Assembly (NCBI GenBank): GCA_005281725.1
Contig: SSBO01000003.1
Coordinates: 7,342,085 to 7,406,084, forward strand
Source of the DNA: Wuchereria bancrofti
Taxonomy: Eukaryota > Nematoda > Chromadorea > Rhabditida > Onchocercidae
Reading direction: 5' to 3'
Length of the DNA: 64,000 nucleotides
Shown here in pieces: positions 50,101-62,732 of this stretch. Made by a program: the position numbers and the translations under genes. The notes under the pieces were generated by a model. The model was not told where the DNA came from and did no database searches. It saw nothing but the letters and a program-made list of their open reading frames with translations. Numbering within the stretch: the first letter of the stretch is position 1; each line of letters starts with the position of its first letter.

Positions 50101-50859
50101 AGTGAGCCGAACTGTTCCGCAACATCAGACGTGGAGCATATGAGTTACAGACGAAAACGTTTCCTGAATGAATCTCAAATGACAATAAATTCACTTTCCC
50201 TCACTAAAGCAAATTCCACCAATGCCAATCGTTTCACATTGGATGTTCACGCTGATCAGGTTTTGAAATCTTCATGTCATCTAGCTTTATTGTTTCAGAA
50301 GTTGAAAACAAAGTAATGAGAGCATGAAGAAGATAAGAGGTTGCTTTTGTAATTCAGTTCTAGGCTGAAAAGGCTAAATGGCTAGGATCTTAGATTTTAA
50401 AAATGCTTTAGAATTACCCAGCAAGATAAGAAACAAGAAAAACTGCATAGTTGATTAGTGTTTTATAGCAATACAAGCACGATAATAAGTCTTAAGTAGG
50501 AAGTTTAGTCGATCCAATACTATTTGTGTTATCTTGCATTACATGTCACAACGTGTGATGGTGATGCAATAATCAAAGCTGGAAATTCATAAATCAAAAT
50601 TAAAAATGCATATAAATAATTTCAGTTGGTGATTTTTGAACGTAACGAAATAAATCAAACAAGATCTGCCAGAGTACCACACGTATCATGCGAAGCGATA
50701 CGCAATGCAATTCTTTTGCAAATTGCAGTCTTCATTCTGTTTGGAGGACTCCTCCTAACTATTATTTTCATGCAGAAAATTTACTACAGTAAACATATAA
50801 CCAAAAGTTGTTTTGTTCCAACTTCCGAGAAGTATGTTCAGCGATGGCAAATTTTATGA
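47176..50859 (+). CDS. ZP-domain (cuticlin-like) membrane protein
   Basis: Nine exons join in phase: 47176-47316, 47722-47907, 48077-48222, 48425-48564, 48961-49039, 49290-49455, 49739-49799, 50060-50259 and 50626-50859, giving 450 residues. An N-terminal hydrophobic stretch (LLLNLTCFFHFLIRSVVV) is a likely signal peptide. The ZP module is clear: PEKPFCGHIYVKGYF, ADRAFSVNCSYE, CVYEILMDSVDGQPV, NVGDQLVHKWSC, YGMLIHSCFV, DGQGCITD and FADQLIIQFQCKVTLCV. After it comes a furin-type site RRKR and, near the C-terminus, a membrane segment (IAVFILFGGLLLTIIF). This is the layout of nematode cuticlins and cuticlin-like proteins, which are cleaved and polymerise in the apical matrix under the cuticle. 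A TAG at 47164-47166, 9 bases before the ATG, could accept a spliced leader. Confidence 0.92.
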
Positions 50860-51553
50860 TGTAAAATCAGATTTGAAAATGCTCTGAAATACCTCAATAT
50901 TCTCATTGCTTCTTTGTTATAGATCTTTCCAATATCGTCTTAAAGCTTTTTTACCAGGAATTCACACTTTGATCTGATATTTGTTTATCTAGTTCACTTG
51001 AATCGCCACTTTAATTTTTATCCAAAAATCGTTTATTTTTTTTCTTTTTTATGTAACAATTTCTCCAACCAAGTATTATCAATCTTTGATTATGAAGAAA
51101 TGATCACTGATATATTCGAATAAGTCAGAATAATATCTTTTCACTTTACACATTACACAGTCTTTACATATATAACTAACTCCATTAAAAAGTTCATTTG
51201 ATTCATATTTTCGCGGATTTATCAAATCTCGAGCAGCTACTTAAAAACTTATATAACCTACAGTTATGTCATTTGTAATAAAACCAAGAAAAGTGGATAA
51301 AGAGGTTTTCTTTGGGATAATTCATTACTTAATTTTATCAGTTTGAATTTTCCAATACCGTAACTTCAGTAGTAAGGTGTTTTTGCAACCTGCAAATTTG
51401 TCAATCCTTTCACTCTAGGCAGCATGCTTTTAATTTAAACTCATCATTTAATCTTAGGATTATAATTGGAAAGAAAAATTGAAACATTCACCACAAGTGA
51501 GGTAAGCCAAATATCAATTTTTTTCCTGTATATTCTTACTATTAGCTCATATT
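50860..51553. other. Intergenic region between convergent genes
   Basis: About 700 bases between the 3' ends of the ZP gene and the IQ-motif gene. AT-rich, with no coding signal. Confidence 0.5.
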
Positions 51554-52631
51554 CTAATACTGATGCTTGTGGCAGCTATCCTGATGCTCTTGATGCTCTT
51601 GATGCTCCTGATGCTTTCTGAAAGAACGAATCAAGAAGTTAAATGTAGAGATGGGTTTAGTAAAATTGCAATTAGCATACTTATATTTGCTGAAACTAAC
51701 ATGTGATATTGAGATGTGACGAAAGTCATTTTAAAACCTTTTGAAATAATAATTTGGAATAAGCATTTTGTCTCATTATCCTATGACTTGCATTTATTAC
51801 TTACCGATATGCATGTTGTATTATTCTTGCTGCTTCATTAGCTTTTGGATCTTTCGGGTCGATATTAACATCAATAACCATTTCCTAGAATTTGCATTGT
51901 TGCAGCAAATGGCCGGATATTTTTACTTTTAATAATCCATGGATAAGTAGGAGCCTTTGAATATGACTAATACTAATCTCACTCTACACGTTCAGCTCAT
52001 TTGAACACCTGCTTTTACTATGCTTTTTAATTTGCAAATGAATTGAAATTTCATATACGCAGATTCAGTTGGAAAGAGTGAAGGAGTATACACTTGCACT
52101 ATTTCTTGCATTTTCTATCAATTATTTCGAAAAATGGAACGAAAACAATTGCTAAATAAAACAAAATGAATAAAAGAAAAACTAAATAAACTAAATAAAG
52201 GAAAGAAAAAAAACTAAATAAATAAAAACGTTTGTTTTTCATATCAGTTGATTTCATCTAAGGCATCTTAAGTCGATATCCATTGGACAATAATCTCTGA
52301 TTTATTCTTCAAAGAAAAAAAAATTCACAAGAAAAGGGAATATAATCTCAATAAAAAAATTGGAATTAAAATTGGTATATAAAAGTTCCAGGAAATTTTT
52401 ACACCCAACTGATGAAGTTTAGAAGTTTGATGATGGATTGAAATTATCTTTTTTAAATCATGTGAAATTCCGAATGCATTATTCTTAAATAATACCGACT
52501 GATTCTGATACCATGCAAGCAAATAACAAATGAGGAACTATCAAATTTAAGAAGCTAACCTTATGAGTTTCCTGTTGTTTTGTCGTCACATTAGCGTCAT
52601 TCGAATCCGATCCGCCGCTTGAACGAAACAT
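51554..52631 (-). CDS. Small IQ-motif protein (calmodulin-binding candidate)
   Basis: Three small exons on the minus strand, 52631-52560, 51884-51805 and 51617-51554, join in phase and give 71 residues. The N-terminus is polar (MFRSSGGSDSNDANV). The middle reads NIDPKDPKANEAARIIQHAYRKHQ, in which IIQHAYRKHQ fits the IQ motif pattern (I/L-Q-x-x-x-R-x-x-x-x). The tail is a short repeat of HQE units. By architecture it resembles neurogranin/PCP4-like small proteins in which an acidic stretch precedes a single IQ motif that binds calmodulin. That link is inference from one motif. Donors gttagc and gtaagt and acceptors ttctag and tttcag are normal for this genome. Confidence 0.7.
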
Positions 52632-53948
52632 CGTAGCAATGTCAGTGCTAGATTCTTCCGAGCTTCAACTAATTTCCAGAAAGCATAAGTTAGAATTACG
52701 CTCACACAAGCAAAAACACAGAAATGCACATTAGAAAAATGAGGGGCAGTTCTTAATGACATGACATCCTGGCTAAGTAAGTAACTCTAGCCAACTAAGA
52801 TAAATCGATAGTAGTAAGGAACAATATCAATAATGGAAATAAGTAGCAGCTTTGGCGTTGCAAGCAATGTCGTTGTCACATGGTATGGAAATGCAGTTTG
52901 TAGTCATCTTTGAAGAATGTGCGCAATTTCATTAAAGTCGTTTGCGATTCGGTTTGCTACGAACTTTATTACTGATGTTTTTGCTGATGTTATTTCAGTT
53001 GTCGACTCGACGACACTTGTAACAAATAAATCGTTCCCTTATATTTGGTACACTTGATGAAATGATGTTTATCGAGGGTTATTCATTACTCACACCGAAA
53101 AAGAAACCTTAAAAAATTGTACGAGAAAGGAAGACAGTTGCTTTCATATGATCATAATAATAATATGTATTTACTGAAATGAAATATATCTTTTAATAGA
53201 ATGATTTTTTTTGCACTGTAGGGATTATTTACAAAAAAATGACTTTAATGAAATGCATGACATATTGCCATTGAGTGGCGACCAGTTATAAAATGAACAT
53301 CCATTCTGTCCATTTTTACTTAAATTTTGGAAAATACGTTTTAATAATGAAACTGCACAACATGGCCTTAAAAATGTTCAATTTTCTTCATATTTCCATT
53401 TAAATTTTAATGAAAGTATTTTATTCCAGAAAATTATGGTGAAATTGTACAAAATAGCTGTGTTTTTCTACCATTTCATGGTCCACTCCACAAATTACTT
53501 ACATCGGTGCTTACTAATCTATTCATTGTTCTTGTTTTCAGAATCCAGTTTTGCAGTAGATACACAACACTCACTGTAAATTTAGGTGATAAGTAATTAT
53601 TTTAAAAATATTCAACTAAATTATTAATATGAGCGTGTCAGTCTTACCTGAAATTGTATTTCATCTCTTAAAATAAGTGAATTACAAAGAAAGTGGGCAA
53701 ATAAGGCGATAGCCGTGTCGATATGATTCCTTGATCTAAAAACACCCGGAAACCTGAGTAAGCTCTTGGACGATAGACACAATTTCGATCTCAGACCCCG
53801 CAAAACATAAGAAAACGATATGCTAAAGATGTCGCCTAATTTTATGGTTATAAAATTTAAAGAAAATCTTTTCGATTTTAATTAGTTTATCATATCTGAA
53901 CAATTATGGAAAGACATTAATTTATTTTTTCATTAATTGTATAAATTT
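52632..53948. other. Upstream region of the IQ-protein gene
   Basis: About 1.3 kb up to the LTR boundary. No exon is recognised; it should hold the promoter of the minus-strand IQ gene. Confidence 0.4.
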
Positions 53949-54388
53949 TGTCGCCAATTTCTCCCTAATAGCAACAAATACTGAGAGGATTGTTTTTGCC
54001 TCCTTGGTTCTTAACATCTCAAACTTAATTAAACCCTTATTCTGATAGAATGGTTAATACAATAATGAATTCAGCAATTAGAATTCCAATAAGACAATTT
54101 TAATGATATCAATAATAAAAAAGGAAAGCTCAAACTACCAGATACCATTCCAACAACTGATCCAGCCTAAACGACTTTACAATATGAATTTGATGGGTAT
54201 CACCGTACTCTTTAAGAAGTGAGAAGGCATAGAGCCGTTATACACGAAATTGCGTCTTCAGAATGCGCACAATGGTATAGCACTTTTTGCTTAGGGCAGT
54301 GTAAAATGATGAAACATTATGTATGTGACTTAAATCAATGAATATGTCTTACTTTAACAAAGGAGATTACTGTTTCTTTGTTTCCACA
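53949..54388 (-). mobile_element. BEL/Pao LTR (3' LTR of the minus-strand element)
   Basis: On the minus strand this 440-base segment begins TGTGGAAAC and ends GGCGACA, the TGT...ACA form of LTR termini. A very similar copy in opposite orientation lies at 60529-60966, and a diverged copy in the same orientation at 56838-57795. No convincing target-site duplication is visible. Confidence 0.8.
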
Positions 54389-55249
54389 GGCGATATCATC
54401 GACAGCTTCCAGAGCGTTCTCTAATAGATTCAAATTTCCCACAGTGCGATTAAACTGTGTGTGACGTCCCCACGAAAACAGATCAACAAAGTCCAACTTT
54501 TCCTTCGATTAGTTTTCGACTCATTTTCCAAGAATTTCTAGGAACTTCCAGTAATACTGTTTTGTCATTGACTGGTTTAATTATCCCGTTTTTTTCTTTA
54601 TTCTAGCAAAACTCCTCTTACCATATCTTTTTCATGGTTATAACTTTTCCCAAGTACTTTGGTAACAGTTGATCAATGTGCTTGACGAGTGAGGCTGTTT
54701 GGTATCGTACTTGTTCATATTTAAATTGTTCTCATATTCCAAGGAACTCTTCACATCGTTATAGCCAGGCCACAGGAAATCCCCTGGACTTAATGCTCAT
54801 GAGGTTTTTCTTTTCTTTAAAGTTATCTTCACTACTGCAACATTCTTTCATTAACATCTGCTTACCACGGCTTCTGGGGTGATGAATTGTCACTTTAGTT
54901 GATCTAGTTCTCGAATGATAATCTCTTGTACTAACTTAAAAGCTACAACAAGGTTCTTGGCGTTACGGACACCACAAATTTTGGAGTCGCCTCTTGCTGA
55001 CAAATCTCCTGCATGAGAATCTCAGCAGTTATATTTTTCCATGTGAATGGCTCTTGTGACTAGGCATAGCGAAACATGACATCTTTAACTTTTTTTTTCA
55101 ATTATTGTAATACTTATTATCTAGATTCTAAAAGGCTTCTTTAGCCAGTGTATTACACAAACATACAAGGCACTGATTTCCATTTTCGTCTTGATACATT
55201 TCCGGATATGCCAATAGCACCTATTTCTATGTTTACTACAATCTAGCCG

Positions 55250-56505
55250 GATTTGCTGGCTATTGCTTCAAGTTGATCAAGTTATATTCGCTTCCCACAT
55301 TCAAAAAGATTAAAGCCGTCTCAAATTTTTCTCGTTCGCATGGATTAATTAGCATCGTTTCTTTACAATAATGTATGTCTTATTCGCTTGACCAACTTCT
55401 TTCCATTCCTCTCGGTACACTGTTATGATTTTCTGTACAGTGAAGACATTTATACGCCTTCATCTTTCTGTTGGGTGGGATTTCCTTAAGTATAGCTTTC
55501 ATAATCTTAAATCTTTCAGTCTTCCTAGTCTCACTGCTGCTGTTAAGTACTTTTGACAGTTATCATTCCAGTGATCACCGTAGCAGAAGACACAAGTCAA
55601 CCAATCTTTTTTTTTCTTCCGGTCGTTTTACATATTCTTGCTCACTGAGAGGATTGAGTTTGTCGTGCAAATAATTTCTTGGTGGCCAGGTTTAGACTTT
55701 GTGTTCTGGGAGCTAGATGATGATTTATTCATTTCACACTATCTCAGCAGCTTTTGTCAACATGAACCTCCATTTGTCGCATTAGACTTCTGTAAGCCTA
55801 AAAGTCACTTTTATATATTCTTTTAAAAATGCTATTGTATTTCCCAGTGTTCATTTTGACTACTTCAGTTTCCTTCATCAGATTGCATAAGAGATAATCC
55901 GGCAATTTTACAGTTATGGTAGTCCACAGCTGATTTATCTCGGTGTTCTTCCCTAATATTTTTAATTGGAAGAGAATGTCCAGTAGTTCCCTTAATATTA
56001 CGACTTCTGTTTGTCTTGCCCAATTTCAGTATAATGTATAATTCCATTGTTCTGCGTTATTTGTCGTCGTCTCTTTCAAAATTTTCATAGCCAATATGTA
56101 ATTGTCTTCATTGACAGCTAAGTCACACACATGCCACTTCCTTTTAAATATCCAATGAAATGTGCAAATTCCTTCGTAGCTGCGACGTCTTCTCTCAATG
56201 GCCTCTTCAAATTGGTATATAAATAGGCCTCAAAGTTTTGGATTTCCATCGAATTCTACTGTCTTCATTTCTGGAGGTCTGCTTGTCGTCACCATTTCTG
56301 CGATTTCAGTTAAAGTCTTTCCCTCGTTTTCATTTTGACTTGATTTTGTATTTAATTCATCGCTTGATGTTTCTTTTGCACATAGTGGGTACATGCGGTC
56401 TATTTCTTCTGCTGGAAAAGTTCGAGCATAATGTACTTCGTGACTATTACTAAAGCATTCTTCTGCGCTCAAATGGGATTTCATAATCCTCCAAGTTTTT
56501 CTCAT
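55250..56505 (-). pseudogene. BEL/Pao gag with protease remnant
   Basis: On the minus strand, MKTVEFDGNPKL and, about 40 codons later, NEDNYILAMKILKE match the conserved Gag region of BEL/Pao elements (DUF1759-like). Two zinc knuckles follow: CVFCYGDHWNDNC at 55594-55556 (CX2CX3HX4C) and a second, CLHCTENHN, near 55448. Next comes a protease-like stretch, LNVGSEYNLI near 55310-55270, where the family normally has an Asp instead of the Asn before the Gly-Ser. A stop codon directly after GNPKL and several frame breaks show that it is inactive. Confidence 0.75.
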
Positions 56506-56837
56506 AATCCTTCAAGTTTTTCAAATGTCCATTCATGAGTACTCTTTTTATACGTATATCGACACTTACTTTTTTTTATTACTTGACTCTTTTCGCACTT
56601 TTTTTGCACAGATACTTTCCGCTTTCCTCAAAACCAGTTTGACTTTCTTTTTTAAGTTTATTTAAATTCGTCCTGATAAGGTATGACGTGGAATTCCTAT
56701 CCTTCTTTCTTATGCTTCTAGAACTGCCTTCACCATTCATGATTTCTTGTTACCCATGTAAACAACTTACACGCATTCATCCCTGGCTTTCGTGAACTGA
56801 GGATCGTAATTTCAGTTCCTTCCGAGGTCGATAAATT

Positions 56838-57795
56838 TGTCTCCAATTTCCGATAGTAACAAGAGGTTTGTTTCTCTTTCTTCTCGACATCTCAAACTTA
56901 GATAATTAAACCCTTATTCTGATAAAGTGATTAATACAACAACGTGTTTAACAATTGGTATTTCAATAAGACAGTTTTAACGACGATATCAGTAACAGAA
57001 AGGGAGGCGAAAATTACGCCAGATATCCCAACCAACTGATCTAGCCCAAACAATTTTATAAAATGAACCTAATATAGTGAATAACTGAGATTATAAGTAT
57101 GATTTGGAGAGTTTTAATTTGATAGGGGAAGTCTTGTCTTTAGACATATATTTGGGGAAGTTATTCCTCTTGATTCTGGAGGAAGTAATTAATATTCAGA
57201 AGATTGTAGTGTGGGATGACGCAGCAATCCTGGAAATATTTATTGAGGGGACAAGAGGTGACGATATAAGTGAAGTTACGTCTTTGTTATGTCGTGCAAA
57301 AGGAAGTAGAAGCACTTTTAGTAATAATCTTGAGTATATATATAATTTTAACACAAAAACATTTTGGTGGAATGGTTTAGCATTTTGATAAGATAGCAGA
57401 TGTTCATTTAAATAACAGAAAAAACTGTAAAGATCTGATTACAGTATAAACATTGTAATAAGTTAACGGAAGGGAATTTAGCATGTGGATAAGTTTTTTA
57501 AACATTAAAGAAAGGTTGTGGATTTAGTTAGATCCAGATAACATGGAAAAAAAACAATGAGGAAAGTGAAATTGGTTACATGATTTATAGCAATGTGTTT
57601 GTGTTTCAGTTTGAACTACTGATTTGTTACATAAATTTATTTCTTTACTTAATTTTTGAGGTTCGTGATATTCGTGATATTTTTGATGAATAGCAGGTAC
57701 ACTTTAACGAATGGGTGGGCATAGACCCATTATAAGATCACAGGAAATATCGTCTTCAGATCGCGCATATTGGTATAGCACTTCTGTTATTCGAT
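56838..57795 (-). mobile_element. Diverged BEL/Pao LTR interrupted by an insertion
   Basis: Bases 56838 to about 57067 align with the inner part of the LTR at 53949-54388, and about 57683-57795 with the rest of it (shared gcatagacccattata-like and tggtatagcactt stretches). The roughly 615 bases between have no counterpart in the other LTRs and belong to another repeat family. A reading frame inside the insertion (57104-57388) has no family resemblance. Confidence 0.65.
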
Positions 57796-60310
57796 TGTTC
57801 CTTGGGAAATAGTTTTATGAGCTGTTTACTACTTTCTTCCAGTTCTGAATTTCCCAATCGACTTTTTGACCTTCGTAACTTTTTTTCATTGTAAAGGAGA
57901 TTCCATTTATCTATTTGCATTTCAGTCGAACCGTCCGATTGTGCTTGTTTAGTAACATCAATTCTGCTAATTTGTAATCGCCGTAAGTTGACTTTTCTGA
58001 GTTGAAATGGGCTGTTGTGGATTTTTTTGAGAGGTTTATCAATGTTCAGGAACAAAAAGGCTTATATGAGTGTAGAATAAACAGTTCGATATAGTAATAA
58101 TGGTGATATTTTGACTGGAAGCAAAATCGTTGGCGTCGGATACACTTCGTTGTGGTGAAATCGCAGTAAGATTATAGAATCTTTATTAATACAATACGAA
58201 TTTAAGATGAAAAATGCTAACATACAGAGAAGCAAAATAAGGGGAAGTATAATCTCACGTAGCTATAGTTGACTTTTTGTCGGAGATTAACAGTGAGGCC
58301 TCTTTTTATCCCAGAAGTTAACAGCCCTCCAAGAAGAAAAAGATGATGGTCGGGATTCGTCTTTTGGAAGATGAAAATAATCATGATAGAGATTCTTCCT
58401 TCAGAAGAAGATCCTCATTTAGTATTAGTTTATATATGTTAAGAGTTGGGAATGGTTTACAATAGATTTACAATGGCATAAAAACGCCAATACTGAAAAT
58501 AAATACCTATCGAGTCTTCTGCTCAACAGAATTATAGTAACCACTGTGATCTCCGTATGGCCGGCCTACAGTATACATTACCCCAGATGTTCATTTGCAT
58601 ACATGACAGATGCTTACAGAATAGGGATTGTAATAAGATCAAGGCGGAAGATTAAGATGTGAATTTTTGTTAGATCAAGATAAAAAAGGAAACGCTTAGC
58701 TGGAGAATCTAAAATCCCTTAAATGATTCATAGTTAAATGATTTATAGCATTGTTAACAATTATTTACAATTTGAATGATTAAATTTTATATATATTTAT
58801 TTTATTTGAAGTTTCGCGATATTGGAATTCGCGGCAGCTGTATCCATGATAAGTTTTATTCCGTTGTCAATTTTATAAATTTAAAAATCCAAGTAGTCGT
58901 TCCCACGAATCTCAACTATCTATTTACTAAAACGATTTCCGTCAATAAATTTTATTTCCTGGATAGGAATTTGAGCGGTTACCCTTGAGATTAATTTGTT
59001 TCTTTTTTCATTTTCATAGTGTTAAACAAAGAAAATTTGTTTCTTTTTTCATAGTGTTAAACTTTCTCTTTGTAGCCAGTTTAATTTTTTTGTCTTTTAG
59101 CTATGTTGGTCTTTTCCACTACAGTTCATAATTTTTAACCTTTTAGATGAAGGTCCCTTAGTTAGCCACATCAGCTGGATTGTGTTCGATGGGGAATATA
59201 ACGAAATGAAATTTTCGCTTTCCTTATTTCTTCAGCTCGATTTTGTACAAAAATTGGTAGTAGTCGATGTGGAGATGAATATTTACTAAGGTTAATGAAT
59301 TTTTTTAGAAGAGATTATCTTCTGATCGTGGAATAAGTTGTTAATAGATATTAATAGTGCAGAAAAACCAAAAGTCATTATAATAATTTATTTACCGAAT
59401 ACGGTTTTACAATACGATATCATGTCAGAAAAGATTGTGGAAGACGTGGCTTCGTGGTAGCAGAGATTTGTCGTTATTGCAAAAAAGGAGCATGATCTAT
59501 CTACAAGAGTATATATATGTAAATGTTAGGATATTGTAAGAGTGGTTTACAATATTTGATAGATCCTCTCAGATAAAGGAATTAATATGTAAACAAAAAA
59601 AAACAATGAGAAAATAGCTTAAGGAATGGGAAATTGGTTAAATGGTTCTTAATACTGCTAACATTTACTTACAATTTGAATGATTTTTACATTATTTTAC
59701 TTTGTTTAATTTGAGGCTCACGATTCGAAATTCATGACAGTCGGAAATAATTTTGTATGAATGTAACGCACATTGAGAACCCGACCATAAAGTATGAAGT
59801 TTTCTAGTTGTTTTGCTACAAACTAAACAGCCCTTATTCCGACAAATATTTCGAATAATTCATATCGGAATATTATCATACCTTTCATTACAATGCGAAG
59901 TTTGGCAAAGGCCAAAAATGTTTCCCTCACTCTTGCGTATGCAATGCTGCAGCGTATGTTGTATTTGTTTTATCATTGAAAATATGAATTTTTGTTTCAT
60001 TTAAGATTACAGTGAATCGAAATAACTCCTTTACCAATTTTGGCCACTCATTGTATCCTAATGTATCCCATAATTTTTCATCCTTTTCACTTATGAGGTA
60101 AACTAAATAAGAAGAGGCTGATACCGTGTAAACAATCTATTTGAAAAATAAATACAAGATGAATGATTTCATACACGAAATAAGATAATCTTTGGTTTTA
60201 TAGGTGTAGTCCAATTTTATTTAATGTATTTTGTAAGTTATTTAAAGATGCTTATTTCGAGTTTCGCGGCATCAATGATTATTTTCCAATCTCGATCTTT
60301 TCTTTTGACC
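57068..60310. repeat. Degenerate copies of a second dispersed repeat
   Basis: Related segments end at about 57.68, 58.85, 59.76 and 60.30 kb. They share a stretch like gaaattggttaaatgatttatagcattg, a following tttacaatttgaatgatt, and a closing gaggttcgcgatattcg-like stretch. The first lies inside the diverged LTR. Copies are heavily diverged with variable spacing. No coding region or terminal structure is clear, and no host gene is seen in this interval. Confidence 0.5.
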
Positions 60311-60528
60311 GAGTACAGTTCACTGTAAAGTTTTTTATAAAAAAAAAAATATACCACATTTGATTTTTGAATTCTTTCTTATGACATCATAGTTCTTTCT
60401 GATATTATAACCTCCTATGGCTAATAGATCATCTCATTTGAGACACAATTAATTTAATTTGTGGATATCTGAGAGATGAGCTGCCGACTTGAAACTGATA
60501 CAGCATTATCTCTGTTGCCGATATCGCC

Positions 60529-60966
60529 TGTGAAAACAAAGAAACAGTAATCTCCTTTGTTAAAGTAAGACATATTCATTGATTTAAGTCACATACATAA
60601 TGTTTCATCATTTTACACTGCCCTAAGCAAAAAGTGCTATACCATTGTGCGCATTCTGAAGACGCAATTTCGTGTATAACGGCTCTATGCCTTCTCACTT
60701 CTTAAAGAGTACGGTGATACCCATCAAATTCATATTGTAAAGTCGTTTAGGCTGGATCAGTTGTTGGAATGGTATCTGGTAGTTTGAGCTTTCCTTTTTT
60801 ATTATTGATATCATTAAAATTGTCTTATTGGAATTCTAATTGCTGAGTTCATTATTGTATGAACCATTCTATCAGAATAAGGGTTTAATTACTCAAGTTT
60901 GAGATGTTAAGAAAAGAACCAAAGAGGCTCTCAGTACTTGCTGCTATCAGAGAGAAATTGATGACA
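60529..60966 (+). mobile_element. Solo BEL/Pao LTR in inverted orientation
   Basis: This 438-base segment begins TGTGAAAAC and ends GATGACA and is the reverse complement of 53949-54388 with few differences. No internal element lies next to it in the right orientation, so it is a solo LTR from recombination or from a separate insertion of the same family. The similarity runs about ten bases beyond the TGT terminus (gatatcgcc). Confidence 0.8.
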
Positions 60967-62732
60967 GTTTCCAATATTTCGGATCGCCACTGTATACTGA
61001 TAATTTCGTGGAGTATGGGATAAAGCGGAAGAAATAATCAAATTTGAAGAATAAAGGATGAAGAAAACTGAATGAATAAGTGAGATCAGCTGAGTTAAAA
61101 CTTGCTGTCCTGAAAACCTATTCAGACAGTGGGTTAATTAACTGTTTATGTAGTGGGCACTGGCTTACAACGAAGAGTATGATTACGGTGAATAATCAGC
61201 TGTCCCTGCTCATTGTATTGTCATTTGCTCGAAGTAACTGTTAGATTGGAGGATTTTTACAATATTTCGACATTGCGACGAGACAGTTTAAAAAAATAAA
61301 CTTTAACAAGAAACTACAAACTTTCAGCAGTTGAGTTGGATGTCAGGTTGAAATTTTTCAGCATATTGAGCAATGCAAATATTCTTTGTTAACACAGTGT
61401 AACATTCTAAACAATGCAATGAGTTCAGCTACACTTGGAAGATGAGTGTTGAATAAATAATTTCTTATCTAAATATAAAATTAAAACAATCTTATGTTAA
61501 TTTGAGGGATGTTCAAATTATTATAATTTAGTTTTTTCGACATTGCACCTTGTCTCATGTTTTGCCGAAGAATCTCTGAAACGTGAATTTCTTTTTACTA
61601 GGCTTAAAGTGAAAATTTTTTTTAATACTGCTTCACAGAACCAAGAAGTGAACAGCATGTTCCATTTCATGATCACAGATATTTCGCAGCAAATTTTCAC
61701 GTATTTTCTATTTCGGACTGACAAAAATATCGAGAAAATTTGCTACGTTTGCAAAATTAATGAGAAATCTTGTGAAAAATCGCTGAAGAAATCATTACAA
61801 TTTATATTTTATATTCATGCCTCTATCATGCAGTGATAAGTTGTCGAGGATTTATGAGGGATCCTTTTTACTTACGTGATTTTGTTGTGGCCATTGCTGT
61901 TTGGTTGAGGGGACAATGAATGAGGACGATATATCCAGGATAACGCACAATTATGAAAATATCGTCGATGTTGGGATTATTTGGGTGGAAATTTCATTCC
62001 GATATAATAGACAGCTGAAACTATCAGTGTTAAAAAAAGGAACTGAAACGTGTGCTTAAATGATTTTATTTGAGTAATGAGTGCGTGCCATCATCATCAT
62101 AGTCATGAAGTTTAAAAGTCTAATCGTCATTTGATCTAGTTCGATAATTTCTGTTTAAACGGTTTTACAAAGCATTTATTATTGAAATTGAACATGAATC
62201 AGAAAAATTTAGACATTCTTAACATACACAAATGGTCATGCAAGTTCATTTAATTGTAACTTTTCCGGTTAAAGCTAACTGAATTAAGTTAAGCAAATTT
62301 ACCGTATGCTTTACCCGTGCAATCTCGATTACTATGGAAACTGCCAGTGATGACGTCACCACTGTCGTCATTGCTTGCAAACACAGGATCAAATGCTTGG
62401 ATCAATCTTTTCTGAGTTTAATTTGTGACTTATAAATTAAACTCAATCCTCACCTAACTTAGTTTGCATGGCAATTTATTTTCTTCGTTTTGGATATAAA
62501 GCAAAATAAATTGGAAAACAAATAAATTGAAAAGAAAAGGGATACAAATTAGTTGGAAACAATTAGCGTAAAAGAAAATAAAGATACATACTGGTAAATA
62601 ATGGTAAATAACTTGAAGCTTTTAAAATAATGTGTTCAAGAATAGTTTCAAGTTATAAGTGTGTCAAATTTTGATTTTCAAAAATTTACCAGAGATATTT
62701 GAAAGAATAAATTTTCCTACTTCAGGTCACTT
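60967..62732. other. Region between the solo LTR and the receptor gene
   Basis: About 1.8 kb. Short overlapping frames at 61521-61836 on both strands have no recognisable family. A perfect CRE-type octamer TGACGTCA lies near 62352. The rest is AT-rich with no visible signal. Confidence 0.4.

Larger units (their letters stand above)
53949..57795 (-). mobile_element. Degenerate, internally deleted BEL/Pao retrotransposon
   Basis: Two LTRs in the same orientation flank about 2.45 kb of internal sequence. The minus strand encodes BEL/Pao Gag features followed by a protease-like motif, but I find no reverse transcriptase, RNase H or integrase. There is room for only gag plus the start of pol, so this is a deleted, non-autonomous copy. 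The left LTR matches the solo LTR at 60529 closely, whereas the right LTR is strongly diverged and interrupted by an insertion, so the pair may not be original partners. Confidence 0.75.

Noticed and set aside
54676..55826. Plus-strand frames within the retroelement
   Set aside because: They are antisense to the Gag/protease remnant and show no family features.
61521..61836. Overlapping frames on both strands resembling a transposon fragment
   Set aside because: No transposase motif, terminal inverted repeats or TA duplication could be recognised.
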